Below, piece by piece: positions 45,701-59,200 of a stretch of 64,000 nucleotides of DNA (its first letter is position 1; every line of letters begins with the position of its first letter). Source of the stretch: Plumapathes pennacea (lineage: Eukaryota; Cnidaria; Anthozoa; Antipatharia; Myriopathidae); NCBI GenBank assembly GCA_964036295.1, contig OZ038469.1, positions 8,200,067-8,264,066 on the forward strand, read 5' to 3'. The notes beneath the pieces are model-generated. The model saw only the letters and a program-made list of their open reading frames with translations. It had not been told where the DNA came from and did not search any database. Both the position numbers and the translations under genes were made by a program.

Positions 45701-48700
45701 AACGAGCATGAGTGTTTCATCACCTTTTCCAAACATCAAGAAACAGATTAAGCTGCCTCATGCTTTTATTGTTTTGAGGTGCTTGGAACGGGTGATGAAA
45801 CACAAAGTGTGAGTTTCTGATGTGGTTTCTCCCACTAATTTAGTAAGGATAATTCTAGTAGAGTGAGAATCATTAAAAGATGCATTAGTTGTGTTGCTGA
45901 ATGTGTAATATCTCTTAATATACACAAACTTTAATGACTAATAAAAAGCCCAATTCAAATCACAAGTGATTTGGATCAGGTATCAAGCTTTGTGCATGTG
46001 ACCAAATACTATTCCCCCATTGGCTGACAACTTCATCCATAATTAATGAGTTTGAGGAGAAATATTCTCAATGTGCATGACTGTACACACTGCGTATGCT
46101 GTAAATATTGTACAGTACATTTGAGACTGTGATTGAGGTGTAGTAAGTCTCGTGCCATCTCATTTAGTGGATTGCGCCAGTTTGCAACAATATTAGTTAC
46201 AGTCAATGAGAGGGCTTTTGTGAAATGCTGCTTTGGCTTACAGTACACTGCACTACTGTTGGTTTCTGAAAACCATAATCCTATGATCGATCGTGATGTA
46301 CATGTAATGGAAGGCACATATGGTGCATGAAAGAAGAACCTTGGTGACTTGTATGGTGTTCCGTTGCGGAAAAAATCTATATAAAACTGTACAAAAGTTG
46401 AGATTTGCAAATCATGAGTTGAGATGTGTAAGTGTTAGTCCAGATTTGCAAAATATGAGTTGATATGTGTAAAAAATGAGTTGAGATTTACATATGCTGA
46501 CCAGTTTTAATGCTGTCTCATCCGCATGCATTCAAGGCTGTGCAAAAATAATGGGGACGGGCTGGGTGCCCAGCATGGGTGATTTCTTCTTTTCATTGGC
46601 AAGATTTGTAGAGACTTTGGAGACAGTTAAGTTCAGCATCCTAGTGTATGGCACCTCAGAATTCTTAATTTGTTGCCTTGATGAATACGTGAGGACGCTG
46701 CCGATATCAAGGTTTGTGGAGATGAGGCCTCCAAAGCTGTAAGAGAGTTTGTATGGGAAACTACGAATGACCTGAATATATGCTCAAAGTGCTGAAATAC
46801 AATTATAAGAGTGCTTAGTTACTTACTTTCTTGAAATACAATATTTGGGCATGATTGTGTTTTGCGTTATAATAGCATCAAAGCAGCGATGCCGCTGTAA
46901 GGTCGGCTATCTTTTTGATTGGCAGACTTTGGTTGTGGTCTAGTTCGTACAACAGGCTTGTGTCTTAACTGCTCTAAAGTAGGGATTGCCTTGAGTGAAT
47001 ATAGTGGTAAAGTGATGTCACAAAAATATCAGAATATGGATTTTAGACAATTCTGTGGAATGCCCTGTCTAAAAACGGTCACACAAAAAATTAGCTCTTT
47101 AGCGCATTGAACAGCTGAGATGTGGGCTATTGAAGTTCAAATTGCTCAATACTAAACCATCCTATTTGGTGTTAATGGTTCCTTTGATTTAGAACTGATG
47201 CTAAATAAGAGAGTTCAGTATGGAGCTATCTGGTTGCTGTCAGTAGGGCTAGCGATTTGAAACTTTGCACACGTTTGTGCAGCAGCTGTGTATGTTTAGA
47301 GATTCGAATGGAAAATTTTGCAAAATAAGACGTCACGCTTTACCACTGTGCAGGGCAACACGCTTGCACTCAATCAAGCGTAACATGCATATTTAATGAG
47401 GCAATCGGCTCAGCTCAGAGAGTCAAATAACTTCTCGTAAACCTCAAAGTGGCCTAATCCTCTCAACTCAAAGCGAACATTGACAGGATATATTCTAAAG
47501 TGCACAAACCTTGCCCGCTTTACCGGTGTTCAAATCATTTTGAGCGGCGTAACTTCCTTCCAAGTGGTATACATATTCATGGTAATCATTAACTCGGGTT
47601 TCAAATGACTACGAATACAAAATACTTTTCAACCTCGTTCCCAGGCTCTTTCATCTCCCGGCCCCCGCCCCCGAAGAAAGACCCTGGTTCAGGCTGGTCA
47701 CGTGCCTTGCTCACAAAGATAATCCGTTGGGAGGGGTCCCCCTGTCAAAGAAATTTGTCGTGGTGTGCGTTTGTCAAATCAAAACGAGGCTGGCACAAAC
47801 GACACAAATCAGCCACGCTTTTTGGCAAGCTTCCTATAAAAGGGCGCTTCCCAGGGAAGCGCAGAGCCGCTTTCAATCAGCAGCGACCGAGACAACAGCT
47901 CCTATTAGTAAAAAGCCAAAAATGTCTAAATTTTGTTTTTCCTTGTACTTGAATACCACGCAAAACAAGATAATGTTGCCTCACCAATTTTGCCATCACA
48001 TAACCATTCATTTTGAGTGCAATTTGAGTAAAATCCAAGAATAATCTTCAAAGTAAAAAATTAAATATGCTTGGTGGGCAGCCATGCGTCGCATTGCACC
48101 GCGAAATTCAAAATGTATTTTGGCAGCCAAGAGAAAAATTTCGTTTCAAACCCTTCCGTCCAGAACTCCACATTAAATTTGCCCGTATGTGTTTAATTTT
48201 AGGTATACTTTTAGTTGCTGCAGAGAAATTTCATGGACAGAGCGACTTCTGAACGCTGTGGACGCACGTGCGATTCAACAAACATTATGCAAATTTGATG
48301 TCGAAAGAGGCGGCCAACGGCCTTTTATAGCGCACCTTCGTGTTTAAATGCATCTTTTCACCCTTCCGAAGGAGCCTTGACTCTCGAAATTACCTTTTTG
48401 AAAGCTCTGAAGTTGTCAAGGCGTCTTTCACATGGTCTGCAGATTAAATGCGGCAAACCTTCGCTCTGTGGCAACGAGCTGCTGTAAAACTCCTTCGCTG
48501 TTTCTAAAAGTACCTTATTAGCTCAGTTTTCCGCATACGTTTTTGCAGTGGTCTCCCACAGAACTACAAGGCCTGCAACAACTTGACTTGTTGTTCAGAC
48601 GCAGCGTAAACTACATGGGAGGTGTTAAATTTTTATATCCAAATTTTTCTTTCCCCAGTAGACAAAGTAAAGTAAATTTCCGACTTAACGGCCCCTCCCT

Positions 48701-50211
48701 TGGTTTCCTTTTTTGCAACCGGCCAGATTCTGGCCGACACGTGACCAGCCTGAACCAGGGTCTTTCTTCGGGGGCGGGGCCCGGGAGATGAAAGAGCCTG
48801 GGAACGAGGTTGAACACTTTTTCAAGAGTGAAGTTTATTATAGTCACATGAATGACCTGCCATAGAAGGTTCACATATTTACGGTCTCGGTAATCCGATG
48901 AAACAGATAAATATTAACCGGATGACTGAATACGTACATACGTACAAGAATGTGTTGTTTTCTTGCATAGTTCGTTCGAGCGAACTCTTAATAATATTGT
49001 AACTCATTATCAACGAAGAACACCAAAGTTACCTTTCGTTCAAGGGCTTCGGCATACACAATATACTTCAAGTCTTCTGGTAAGTTATCCAGGCAAATTT
49101 AAACTGAGGAATGGAGACAACTAAATCGCGCGCGACCACTGCACAATGAGTGCAGACACGTCAACCCCAAAAAAATTCCATGCGTGAGATTCAGGCCGAG
49201 GGCCTGGGTCTCACTCGGCCAAGGGGCTAGGGGTCTGGGCCCCACTCGGCCAAGGGGTTGGGTCTTTGTAGAATTTCTGTTCGGCTTTATTTTTATTGCA
49301 TGCGTGATTTTGACAACCTGTCGCTGCACGGAATCGCATAAAAAGGGTGTCTCAAGATCAGATTGCGGAACTCTAACGAGTGCTTTAATTATTTTAGCAT
49401 AATAGTACAACAACGGAATGCATCGGTTTTAGTTGTGTCAGTAATTTGGAACGCCGAATGCGTGAGCTTTCAGGAAACTGTTGGAGTGGTGTGAGCCGCG
49501 GTGAGGGGACATGCTCCATAGAAAATCCTGAAATCTAGAGTCCGTGGAATGGATTTCTTGCGTCTTTTTTAATTAATCCTCACTTTCCTACATCTTCCCT
49601 TTGTATAAACATAAAATTCAATTATTCCCCTTCTCGCATCTCAAAGTCAGGTTAACCCTACCCTCCCCGGACTTAGGAAATTATCACATCGATAAATTTA
49701 TGCATTTTTTAGGATCTTGTGAGACAGTAGATTTCGAAATTTTACGGGATCCGTGAGAAATGGCGCGTATGCGTGAGATTGGTGTGGCTAAGCGTGAGAC
49801 GAGGCTCAAATGCGTGAGACGAGGCGCATAATGCGGGAGGGTTGACGTGTCTGGAGTGTCGACAGAGATGAACGCCGGGTTCCTGTGTACGGTCAACCGA
49901 CTGAAACATTCACACAAAATGATAACTGCACGATCGATATAAAGTCCGTACCGTTACGCCAGTATGAAATGTTGTTTTCACACAGAGTTTATCAGGAAAA
50001 TCGGGCGATGCTTGAAACACTCGAGGTATCGGCCAAGAGCAAGTATAAACCTTTGGAGCATCTTCCGCATTCATACTTTCACCAAAAGCCGTGATTCCGT
50101 GCCTTTAAAGTTAATCGATCTCTTGAAATGTATTTCATCATGCGTGATCGTGCCCAAATTTGGAATAAACTTCCTAATTTGGAAATCTATTGTTGACACA
50201 GATGACGGACT

Positions 50212-50242
<31 letters not shown>

Positions 50243-53200
50243 GGTGTTGTGGCCGCAATAAGGTCGTGCTTCTCACTTTCGTGAGACGCCGACCTTAAAA
50301 ACGAAAATACTGTATACTAAAATTACGAATCCAAAACGAAAGACATCATAAGTCGTTCGGGTCACATGAAAACGGATTTCGCTCCAGTCACATGGCTTTG
50401 GCAGCTCTTGCTTTTGTTCGTTTGTAAAATCACACCGAATGAAAGCTTTACAACTCGTACGGACTCTCACAAGATTTATTGCGTCATGCGGTGGAATATC
50501 GGAAACTGTCATCCACATCATAATCTACAAACACATCAAAGCCAGAGTTTAAATTCGTACGGCAAAACCCCCGCAGAAGTTACGATTGGGTGCTTTCTCG
50601 GCAGAGCAGTACACCGACTGTGGCGTATTTGTAAACCAGACGCGAAACCGTTTCCAGTTAACCTGCCCGTTTAAATCTTCCTTGGCAAGCACGAACAAAG
50701 TAAAAATCAGGCTTTTCCAAAGCCAACGGCAAAATGGCGGCAACATCCTTCCTAGACAACAAATCTTTTACGGCGGTTTCCTGTTCTTTTTTCAGGACGA
50801 TCTCACGGCCACAACCTCTTAGAATATTTAACTTTTTCAAAGCTTCTTCCACAACAATATCGAACAAATCCGCCATCTCTTGCGCGTTTCTCTCACGCCG
50901 CTCACTTGATTGACAGTTTATAAGCTCGCGTTCAGCACGAAGTGCTGAAATGCGAAGCTTCATGCGATCCAGTCCACTGGAATGTGTCCCGGTGCTGTCA
51001 ACAATGGATTCCAAATATGGAAGTCGTTCTGTTCCCAATTTGGGCAGTATCGATATTACCGACAACGCAACAAAATTGAGAACGCGATCGTCGAAGTAGT
51101 TTTTGCTGGGGCATTTTTAATGCTTCCCACCTCATTGCAGTTAAGACTGTGTCAGTCAGTCAGTCCGTCATGCTGTGTCAACAATTGCCTTTGAAATTTG
51201 AGCATCGGTGAATACGCATGAAGAAACGAAGAGATGGGAAGACGTTTTTTGGAGTTATTTTGATTGTTATCATTGTATTCCTGCATTGCCAGTAGATCTG
51301 TTGCACTTCAGAACCATTATCACAGAGGTTTTGGTAAATTCTCGGTTTGACAAGCGTAAGTCAAAGTTGAAAGACCCGTGACCACTGACAGCCCTGATCG
51401 CGATCGAGCTACTTCAGCTTGTTGAAACATTTCTATCGTTTGATTATATTTGCTTTGCTTCGCATAGATTTTGCCAGCAATGAAAAATGCTGTAGAGAAC
51501 TGAGAGAAGAAGAATTCGAAAATGAATTTGACCAAAACCGCAAGTAATGTCAACAAGTTATCAGATTTCATTTAAACTTATTCGACTTGAAACTCAGCCA
51601 ACAGAAGAAAGGCGTGTTTTCTTTAAGCACGTATTTAGTTTGAATGCAGCCCAGGCTGGAGTATCATGGCCTCTGATGAATATGTAGATGTTGAACATAA
51701 GCTGTGCATGACATGAATAATGAAGTCACGGATAGCCTTTTTTCAGTGCGACTCCAGAAGGTCTCCTTCCGGTTCAAAGATTTGGACTCGGTGAAGAATT
51801 TATCTCGTGGAAAACGACGAAAAATTGTTTACCATGTATACAAGAGATTTATACATGGTAAACGATTTTTTTGTCATCATCTCGCGGGAAACGACGAAAA
51901 ATCGTTCACCAGTATATGATTTGTATATAGTGATATGTGGTATATACTATACACTGGGTTGAGTAAATGACGAAAAATCGTTTATAGTACATCTCGGGGA
52001 AATGACGAAATTTGTCGGTATAATTATGTACTACCGAGTATAGGTGCTGTTACGCGCAGGAGGTACTGTATACCGATGTGCTCTGATCCGTTCTTGGCGG
52101 TTTAAATATTGACAAGCTGATGAAGTTTCCAACCTTCTCTTCTTCATTAACATACTAGAAATACGATATTCGCAGAAGTCCCACGCCCTAATCGATTATG
52201 TATGACACTGCTGGGTAGAGCTCTCATGTATGCTTACACCAACTCAGCTCAATATCGTTTATTAAATGTAAACTAGGAATAGCTCTCGCTAAGTGCCAAC
52301 GAGCGCAACTCTCTGGAACAGTAACAAAATTAAAAGCAAAATGAAAAATGACTCGCTGGTCGATTCGTTTGTATTTTTCGCTGTCAAATGTTTTTTGTTT
52401 CGTATTGCTTGTGTATTGAATGGCACGCTGGCCTGATGTTGGCACGTTGAAGTTTCAACACGGCTCGCTGGCCGACTTTGAGCACGCTCGCTCGATTTAG
52501 AACACGCTGGTTCTTGACAAACAATTCGCTGAAGTGCACTAACGTAAAGCGTTAGAAGAGGAACACAACAAGTCCAAGAACATAAGATTGTTTTACTGTC
52601 CTTTTGCTCACCCAAAGTAGAACAACGTCGCTACTCTGACAGGACTCCGCAAAACTCACCACGAGGAGACTTTCGCTGGCCAAAAATGCTCCAGCATAAC
52701 ACCAAAGAAGAAGCGCTACAATTGGTTAAAATCTCCGCATCTCGCGCTCCCACTGGCTCAGAAAACAAGCAGAACAAAACAACTCGTATTTTAATTGGCT
52801 AACCTGAAACAATTGCAGAAAAACATTACGTCATTCTAAGTGGTTACGCTCCATTCGAGATTTTTCCCCCCTTCTCTTGTGCACGGCTCTATGATGCTGC
52901 CGCCTCGCAGCCTCGCGTCTTCGCTCGGCTGCTCGTTGGCAATAAAAGCAGATGACACTATATCAGCATTTACATGATATTGGGATGTGGTTGCATACTC
53001 ATTGCTTTTTGAAGACTGCAGTAATTATTGCCAACGAGCAAGCCGAGCAAAGACGGTCGGCTTGCGAGGCGGCCAGCATAATGCCACGCGAAGTATTGCA
53101 GCAGGCAGAAAAATTCTCGATCGAGCTGTTAAAAGTGTAATGTAAGGTGTAGATTCCCTGGAGACTTTGGTGCCGGAAATATTAGAGTCAACAGAGCCAA

Positions 53201-56200
53201 TGAAAAGAGATGTCGATTTATGGTGTGACTGTTCTTAGCTAATCAGGAGGCAGCATTTTGCACGAGGTTAACACATGCACTCACTAGCATCTGTCATCGA
53301 GCTCTTTTTCTCTCGTTGGCACTTAGCGAAAGCTATATATGTAGGGTGGTCTTGAAAGAAGAAAGTTCTCATCATGATAATATTGTCCTTCACACAAAAT
53401 CATGCTATGTCCATTTCAGAGTAATTTATTTTATCCCATAATATTAAGAAATTATTATTCATCTGTCAATATTGTCACTGTATTGTCATGTACATTTTTT
53501 GTCTTGAATGGTTGAGGGAATTTGTATTCTGAGCTCAGGAGTAAACAGGTTGTGATGACAGTCTGACACAAATAGCATCATTTTCAGAGTATTTGGCACA
53601 TGTTTGTTGGGATTTAGGTTGAGCTACCAGATGACTGGCTGATGTTTCCTTATCCATGGGAAAAAGCTCGCCCAGAATACGTGATCCCTATTCACTTTTA
53701 TGGTCGAGTTGAAACCGATGGAAATAGCCACAATTGGGTGGACACAAAGGTCGTAAATGCTATGCCGTACGACCAACCAAACCCTGGATATGGCAACAAC
53801 ACCTGCAACACCATGAGGCTTTGGGCTGCTAAGTCACCCAATGGTTTTGATTTGTCGTACTGTAAGTTTATGTTCTTGCTAAAAAGAATACTTATAGCTG
53901 TACTAATACAGAATTTATAGTGATTTTTTAGTGTTCATAACAATATTACGGTATTCTTATTTGTCTTTCACGGCATTTTCTTTATTGTTTTTTGTAGTCA
54001 ATGATGGAGATTACATCAAGGCCGTTTTGGATCGGAACAATGCTGAAAATATCTCTCGAGTGCTTTACCCCAATGACAACGTAAGTTTTTACCTTTTCGT
54101 TTAGATTTTTAAGATATAGTACATGCTTCCATTTTCTCTAACAGACAAGATAAGGTAGCACCCCGAAAACGCAAAGCAGAATGAGAGATTTCAAGTTGTA
54201 CAACCAACTAATATCAGGTTTCTCGAGGAACTAAGTTAGACTAACTTCTCGAATACCCCCATACCACTTACACTCAAACGCACAAACTTGCGGTGAGGGT
54301 CTCGCAGACGCCAGCCATTCCATTTTCATTTATTAGCAACGCTACTCTTTAGCTTGAAAATCAAAGTAGGAAAAATAGAGAAAGAAGGCTAATGTGTACG
54401 CTTGAGATTGAAGACCACGCGATAACTCGCTTTTTCCTTTTTTTTCCCCGAGCAACTGCGAAGGTCACTTTTCAATTTACTCTCATTCGTTGTCCGTCGA
54501 AAACACCTTCACATGTATCTACGCAAATTATATGTTTGCTCTCGAATTCGATAATTATTATTATTTATTATCTCTTTCGCTAAGCTTTGCTTCGCTCAGC
54601 CGATATTACATAAACTCTGGTGTGATATAGAGATTTTATAGAGAATTTATCTTCGAGTGTTCATCTCGATATCCGAACACTCGAAGATAAATTTCATATC
54701 TCCGCGCACCCATGTATTATTCTCTATATAAGAGAGCATATATTAAGAAACAAATGGAATGAGTATCAAAGACAAACAAATCTTTTGGAAGTCGGCTTGC
54801 CCATCCAGTAAACTGCGTGAACGGACAAATGTAACTACGGGGCTGACATTATGTTGAGTTCTGAAAAATTGAGAATGGAACCGAACTAAGTTCCCGAAAT
54901 TATGACTTGTGATGGGCTACTACAAACAGAAAATAAGGAAAGATGCCATATAGTCATCATTTGATTCACACGCTGGAGCTTCTAACGTATTTACTTTTAT
55001 CAGTGCGGAATATTGAAAACTTGCAAGTTTGATAGCCCCTTAAGGTACTGCAGAGCTAATGTGTCAAGTGAAAGAAAGGAGTTGAGTACCTGCAGCTGCC
55101 GACTACGCCTGGCCGTCATATTTATAACAGAGGAGTTAATTTCATTCAACTTTGAAACCAATATGAAACAACGTTATTTTAATGTAGGCTTAGATTCTGC
55201 TTTTATCTAGTTGGAGTAAACAGTTTACAAAGTTGTTCTACACTACACTATACTATACTCAACCTTAACTTTTTTTTTAGTTTTTTGAGGGAAAAGAATT
55301 GCGGTTGAAGCAACAGTACTTCATGGTGGCGGCAACTTTACATGACATAGTGCGCCGTTACAAAAATTCAAAGTTTGGAAGTCGAGAGGCTCACCGAAGA
55401 AGCTTTGCAGAATTTCCTGACAAGGTTTGGTCGATGTCTTGTAAAGTGGTGACTGGTATATTTCTTAGTGCTGACCATCTGGCAGTGCCTTTCATGATTG
55501 GTCAGTTGTTCCTTTGTCCGTTCGAACTGTCTGTTGTTCGTTCGGTTGCGTTTGATGTCGTTTATCAGTCGGTGATTATTGGCATCTGTTGAGAGGTTTC
55601 CGTTCTAAGTGTGAAATTTGAAAATTTAGAACGGTAACCTCTCAACAATACCAACCATTCCCTCCACCATACAAACGACTGATAGACGACATCTGAAACG
55701 CAACCGAATGAACAATAGACGGATCGAACAGACAAAAGAACAACTGACCAATCACGAAACAAACCCGAGTGTTCTCGACTAATCATATCACTACAAAACA
55801 GACTAATTACATCAACGACCAGAAACATATGTACCATCCTCTGACAAAACCTTTTCACTTCACTCCAAAGATGACTTCCGCTCATGCAGTTGAAACGTCA
55901 GTCCTTAACAATGGTCTTTCTGTAGACTGCTGTCACCTGGATGATCACAGCCAACATACTAACTTATACTATAAATGTGGTTGTTCGAAATTAATGACAC
56001 AAACCAAGAGCAGTTTGACCTTCTTTACACTTAACGAATGTAAATATGTCTGATAAAGCATCAATTTCAAACGTTTTCACTAAACTTTACGTTGTAATCT
56101 CTTGTGGAAAATAAAATTGGACAAGTTCATATTTGTGCTCCAATTTACGTTCCACAAAGAGTAAACTTGCTAGTTTTTAACTTAATGCTGGCGTGTTACG

Positions 56201-59200
56201 TCCTTTTTTTGTTCTAGATGTGTTTTCTAGAATCATTTCCAAACATTTATGATGTTTAGTATTTTTATGCAAACTATTTTACACCAGTAGTTCATGCTGT
56301 GTCATTTGCTCATTTTTCAGTCCACTGTTTTCTTTATAGTAGGTTGGTTGTGATCGTCCGGGTTAGAGTAGTCTCCAGAAAGACTGTTGTTGGTGACTGA
56401 CGTTTCGACTACCTGAGCGGAAGTCATCTTCAGAGTCATGTGAAAAGTATTCGTCAGATGGCGGTATATATGTCTCTGGTTGTAGAAGTGATTGGTCCGT
56501 TATGTCGGTCTATGGTTGGTCGAGTCGGCTTGGTTGTGTTTCGTTATTGGTCAGTTGATGTTCTTTTGTCCTGTTGATTAGTCTATTGTTCGTTCGGTTG
56601 CGTTTGATGTCATCTATCAGTCGTTTGTAAGGTGCCGGTAGTTGTTGGCATCTGTTGAGTGGTTTCCGTTCTAAGTTTGTGTACCAGCTTTCCAGTGTAA
56701 GTCGTTGGTAGTAGTTGGTACTGTGGCTGATGCATTCAGCAGAGTCCCAGTTGATGTCGTGTTTAGTCTGTCGGTGGTGTTCAGAAATGTGATTTCTGAT
56801 GTCGCCGTTTCTGGTAGCTCGTTTGTGTTCAGTAAGTCTCGTGTTCAGGTTTCTGCCAGTTTCACCGATGTAGGTGGCTTTGCAGTCAGTACAAGATATT
56901 CTGTATACTGTTCCCTGTCTGTTGATGGGTTCGTCTTTGTCCTTTACGTTGGTAAGTAAGTCGCGTAGAGTCGTGATGGGTTTGTGGGCTACCCGGATGT
57001 TGTAGGGTCGTAGAATACGTGCTATCGTCTCAGAGGTGCCTCTGATATACGGTAGTGTGGCCAAGGTCAATGGAGTTGTGTCGTTAGCGGTTTCGTTGTC
57101 GGTAGTCTCGTTGGGTGCGGTGTTCTTGTGAGTGTTGCGTTTGACAACCATAGACCGACATAACGGACCAATCACTTCTACAACCAGAGACATATATACC
57201 GCCATCTGACGAATACTTTTCACATGACTCTGAAGATGACTTCCGCTCAGGTAGTCGAAACGTCAGTCACCAACAACAGTCTTTCTGGAGACTACTCTAA
57301 CCCGGACGATCACAACCAACCTACTGTTCACACTCCTGGGTTCAAACCATTTGCCATGTTTTCTTTATGTTAGGTGGCTATTCAGCTCAACGATACCCAT
57401 CCATCGCTTGCCATTCCTGAACTCATGAGAGTTTTTGTTGACATCGAGAAATTGGACTGGGATACGGTGAGATCCTGCTGGTTATTTTGAATGAATTAAG
57501 TTCGGTGCAGGTGTTATTATTGTATCGAGGATGTTGGAAACTCTCTTTAACTGATTGGAAACTCACCAAAACTTGTTTGGATTTCCTACTGTCCTTAATT
57601 ATGGCCATTCTGTTAGTTGAGGTTGCAGGCACCTCTTTTTGACTCACGGATATGCGTAGCATATCTGGGAGTCATTGGTGTCTACAATCTGTCGCTCACT
57701 CACTCACTCGTGTGTTAGCTTTTTGGCACGGTTGCTAAGTCAGTACGTGTCTCACCCTGGCGGTGGACGGCTGAATGTTTGTCAAGTTAGATCAGTTCTA
57801 TTCTGCTTTGAGCTGCCGCCAAGTTTAACAGAGCCTCAACAAAACTTGTGATTAACACTGCCACAGCTGTAGTTGCACTCATCTGGAGCTCTAATCACAA
57901 TAAAAGCAGGCAGATGTTAGCAACTGTAAACGACCTTTGCCCTGATCAATAAGATGAATAGCAGTGCTTTGATGTCGGGCCAATGTTGGTGCAAACTGTA
58001 ATCTAAGCAGCGTCGCCGCTAAGCTCGCCTCATTGCCTATAGTCTTTCGAAAGTTCTGATTCGGGTTCCCTAAAGTTCGGTTATACGATTGGCAGGCCAT
58101 ATTTGTCGCACTTGTGCCAGTTAAAGCCTTGACCGGCTAGTCACGTTCATCACGCAAGTCGCAATTATACCTCCATATACAGATTTCAATGCAAAAATCT
58201 ATGAAAGTCAACCTTTGTCCGAATAGATGTGTTGTACGTCGCCTGGCCAAGCAAAATGCACAGTGATCCACAGTCACAGCGTTTTCAGCGAGACGATCGG
58301 GTTAGTGAATATTTCATATGAATTGCTTCAAGCTTACCAGGATAGCTTGCCGCACCTTTCGAAATATGTGTCAAACCGGTCAAATGAAAGGTTATTTCAC
58401 TGTTTTGAATCAACGAACTTGGGGTCAACTGAACCGATACGGAGTTAGAACGACGAGTTGCCTTGCCGAGGGAAAGCTGCGGACGCTTGACGCTGATACG
58501 CAGAACAACATCGAGCCCCTTGTTAATTTTGTCTCAAATCACAGCTTTTGAAAATATGCGTGCCGAAAACGCTGTATAATATGTTTCGTGCCAAAATGTA
58601 AGGGTTAGGCAAACAAGCCTGCATGTTCAAGTATCTGTAAGACAGCTTAATAGCCTTATCTCATCTTGGAATGCTTTTAGAACATGATGCCCGGTATCAT
58701 GTTCGGCTATCTGTGTAGTGCCCACATCCATCTTCCATTTAGTCATTCGCGTACGAGTTAAAATAAATGTATACTTTAATACTTGAGCCTAGTTCTGCTT
58801 GTCGTTACTAATATTATTTGGACGGCTGTGGGGTGAAATGTTTACAAAAACCGCCAATGGCAACTGAATAGTCATATTTCCTATCAATGGCTACTGCATC
58901 CTCAAGCACCTTCATCTCTGGGAACCTATATTTCTCCAGTAGTTCAGCCTCGCCTCGCGACGCTCTCGGATTTGAGGTAACGCAAATGCTTCTTTGTGCT
59001 GATCCGCGTTTTGATCTGTGAAATGCCTTCAATGTAGAGGGAAACCTGACAGTAGGACGGCTCGCTAAAATTACATGTCCATCTCAATATCCGTGAGTCT
59101 GCCGTCGAGGCTCTATGTTTTTAAGGTCGGCGTCCCACTTTAGTGGGAAGCACGACCTTATTGCAGTCAAGACTCCGTCAGTTAGTCCGTCATGCTGTGT

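Noticed and set aside
47605..47952. 115-codon plus-strand frame as a transposase
   Set aside because: It begins outside the element, runs through the terminal repeat, and shows no catalytic motif.
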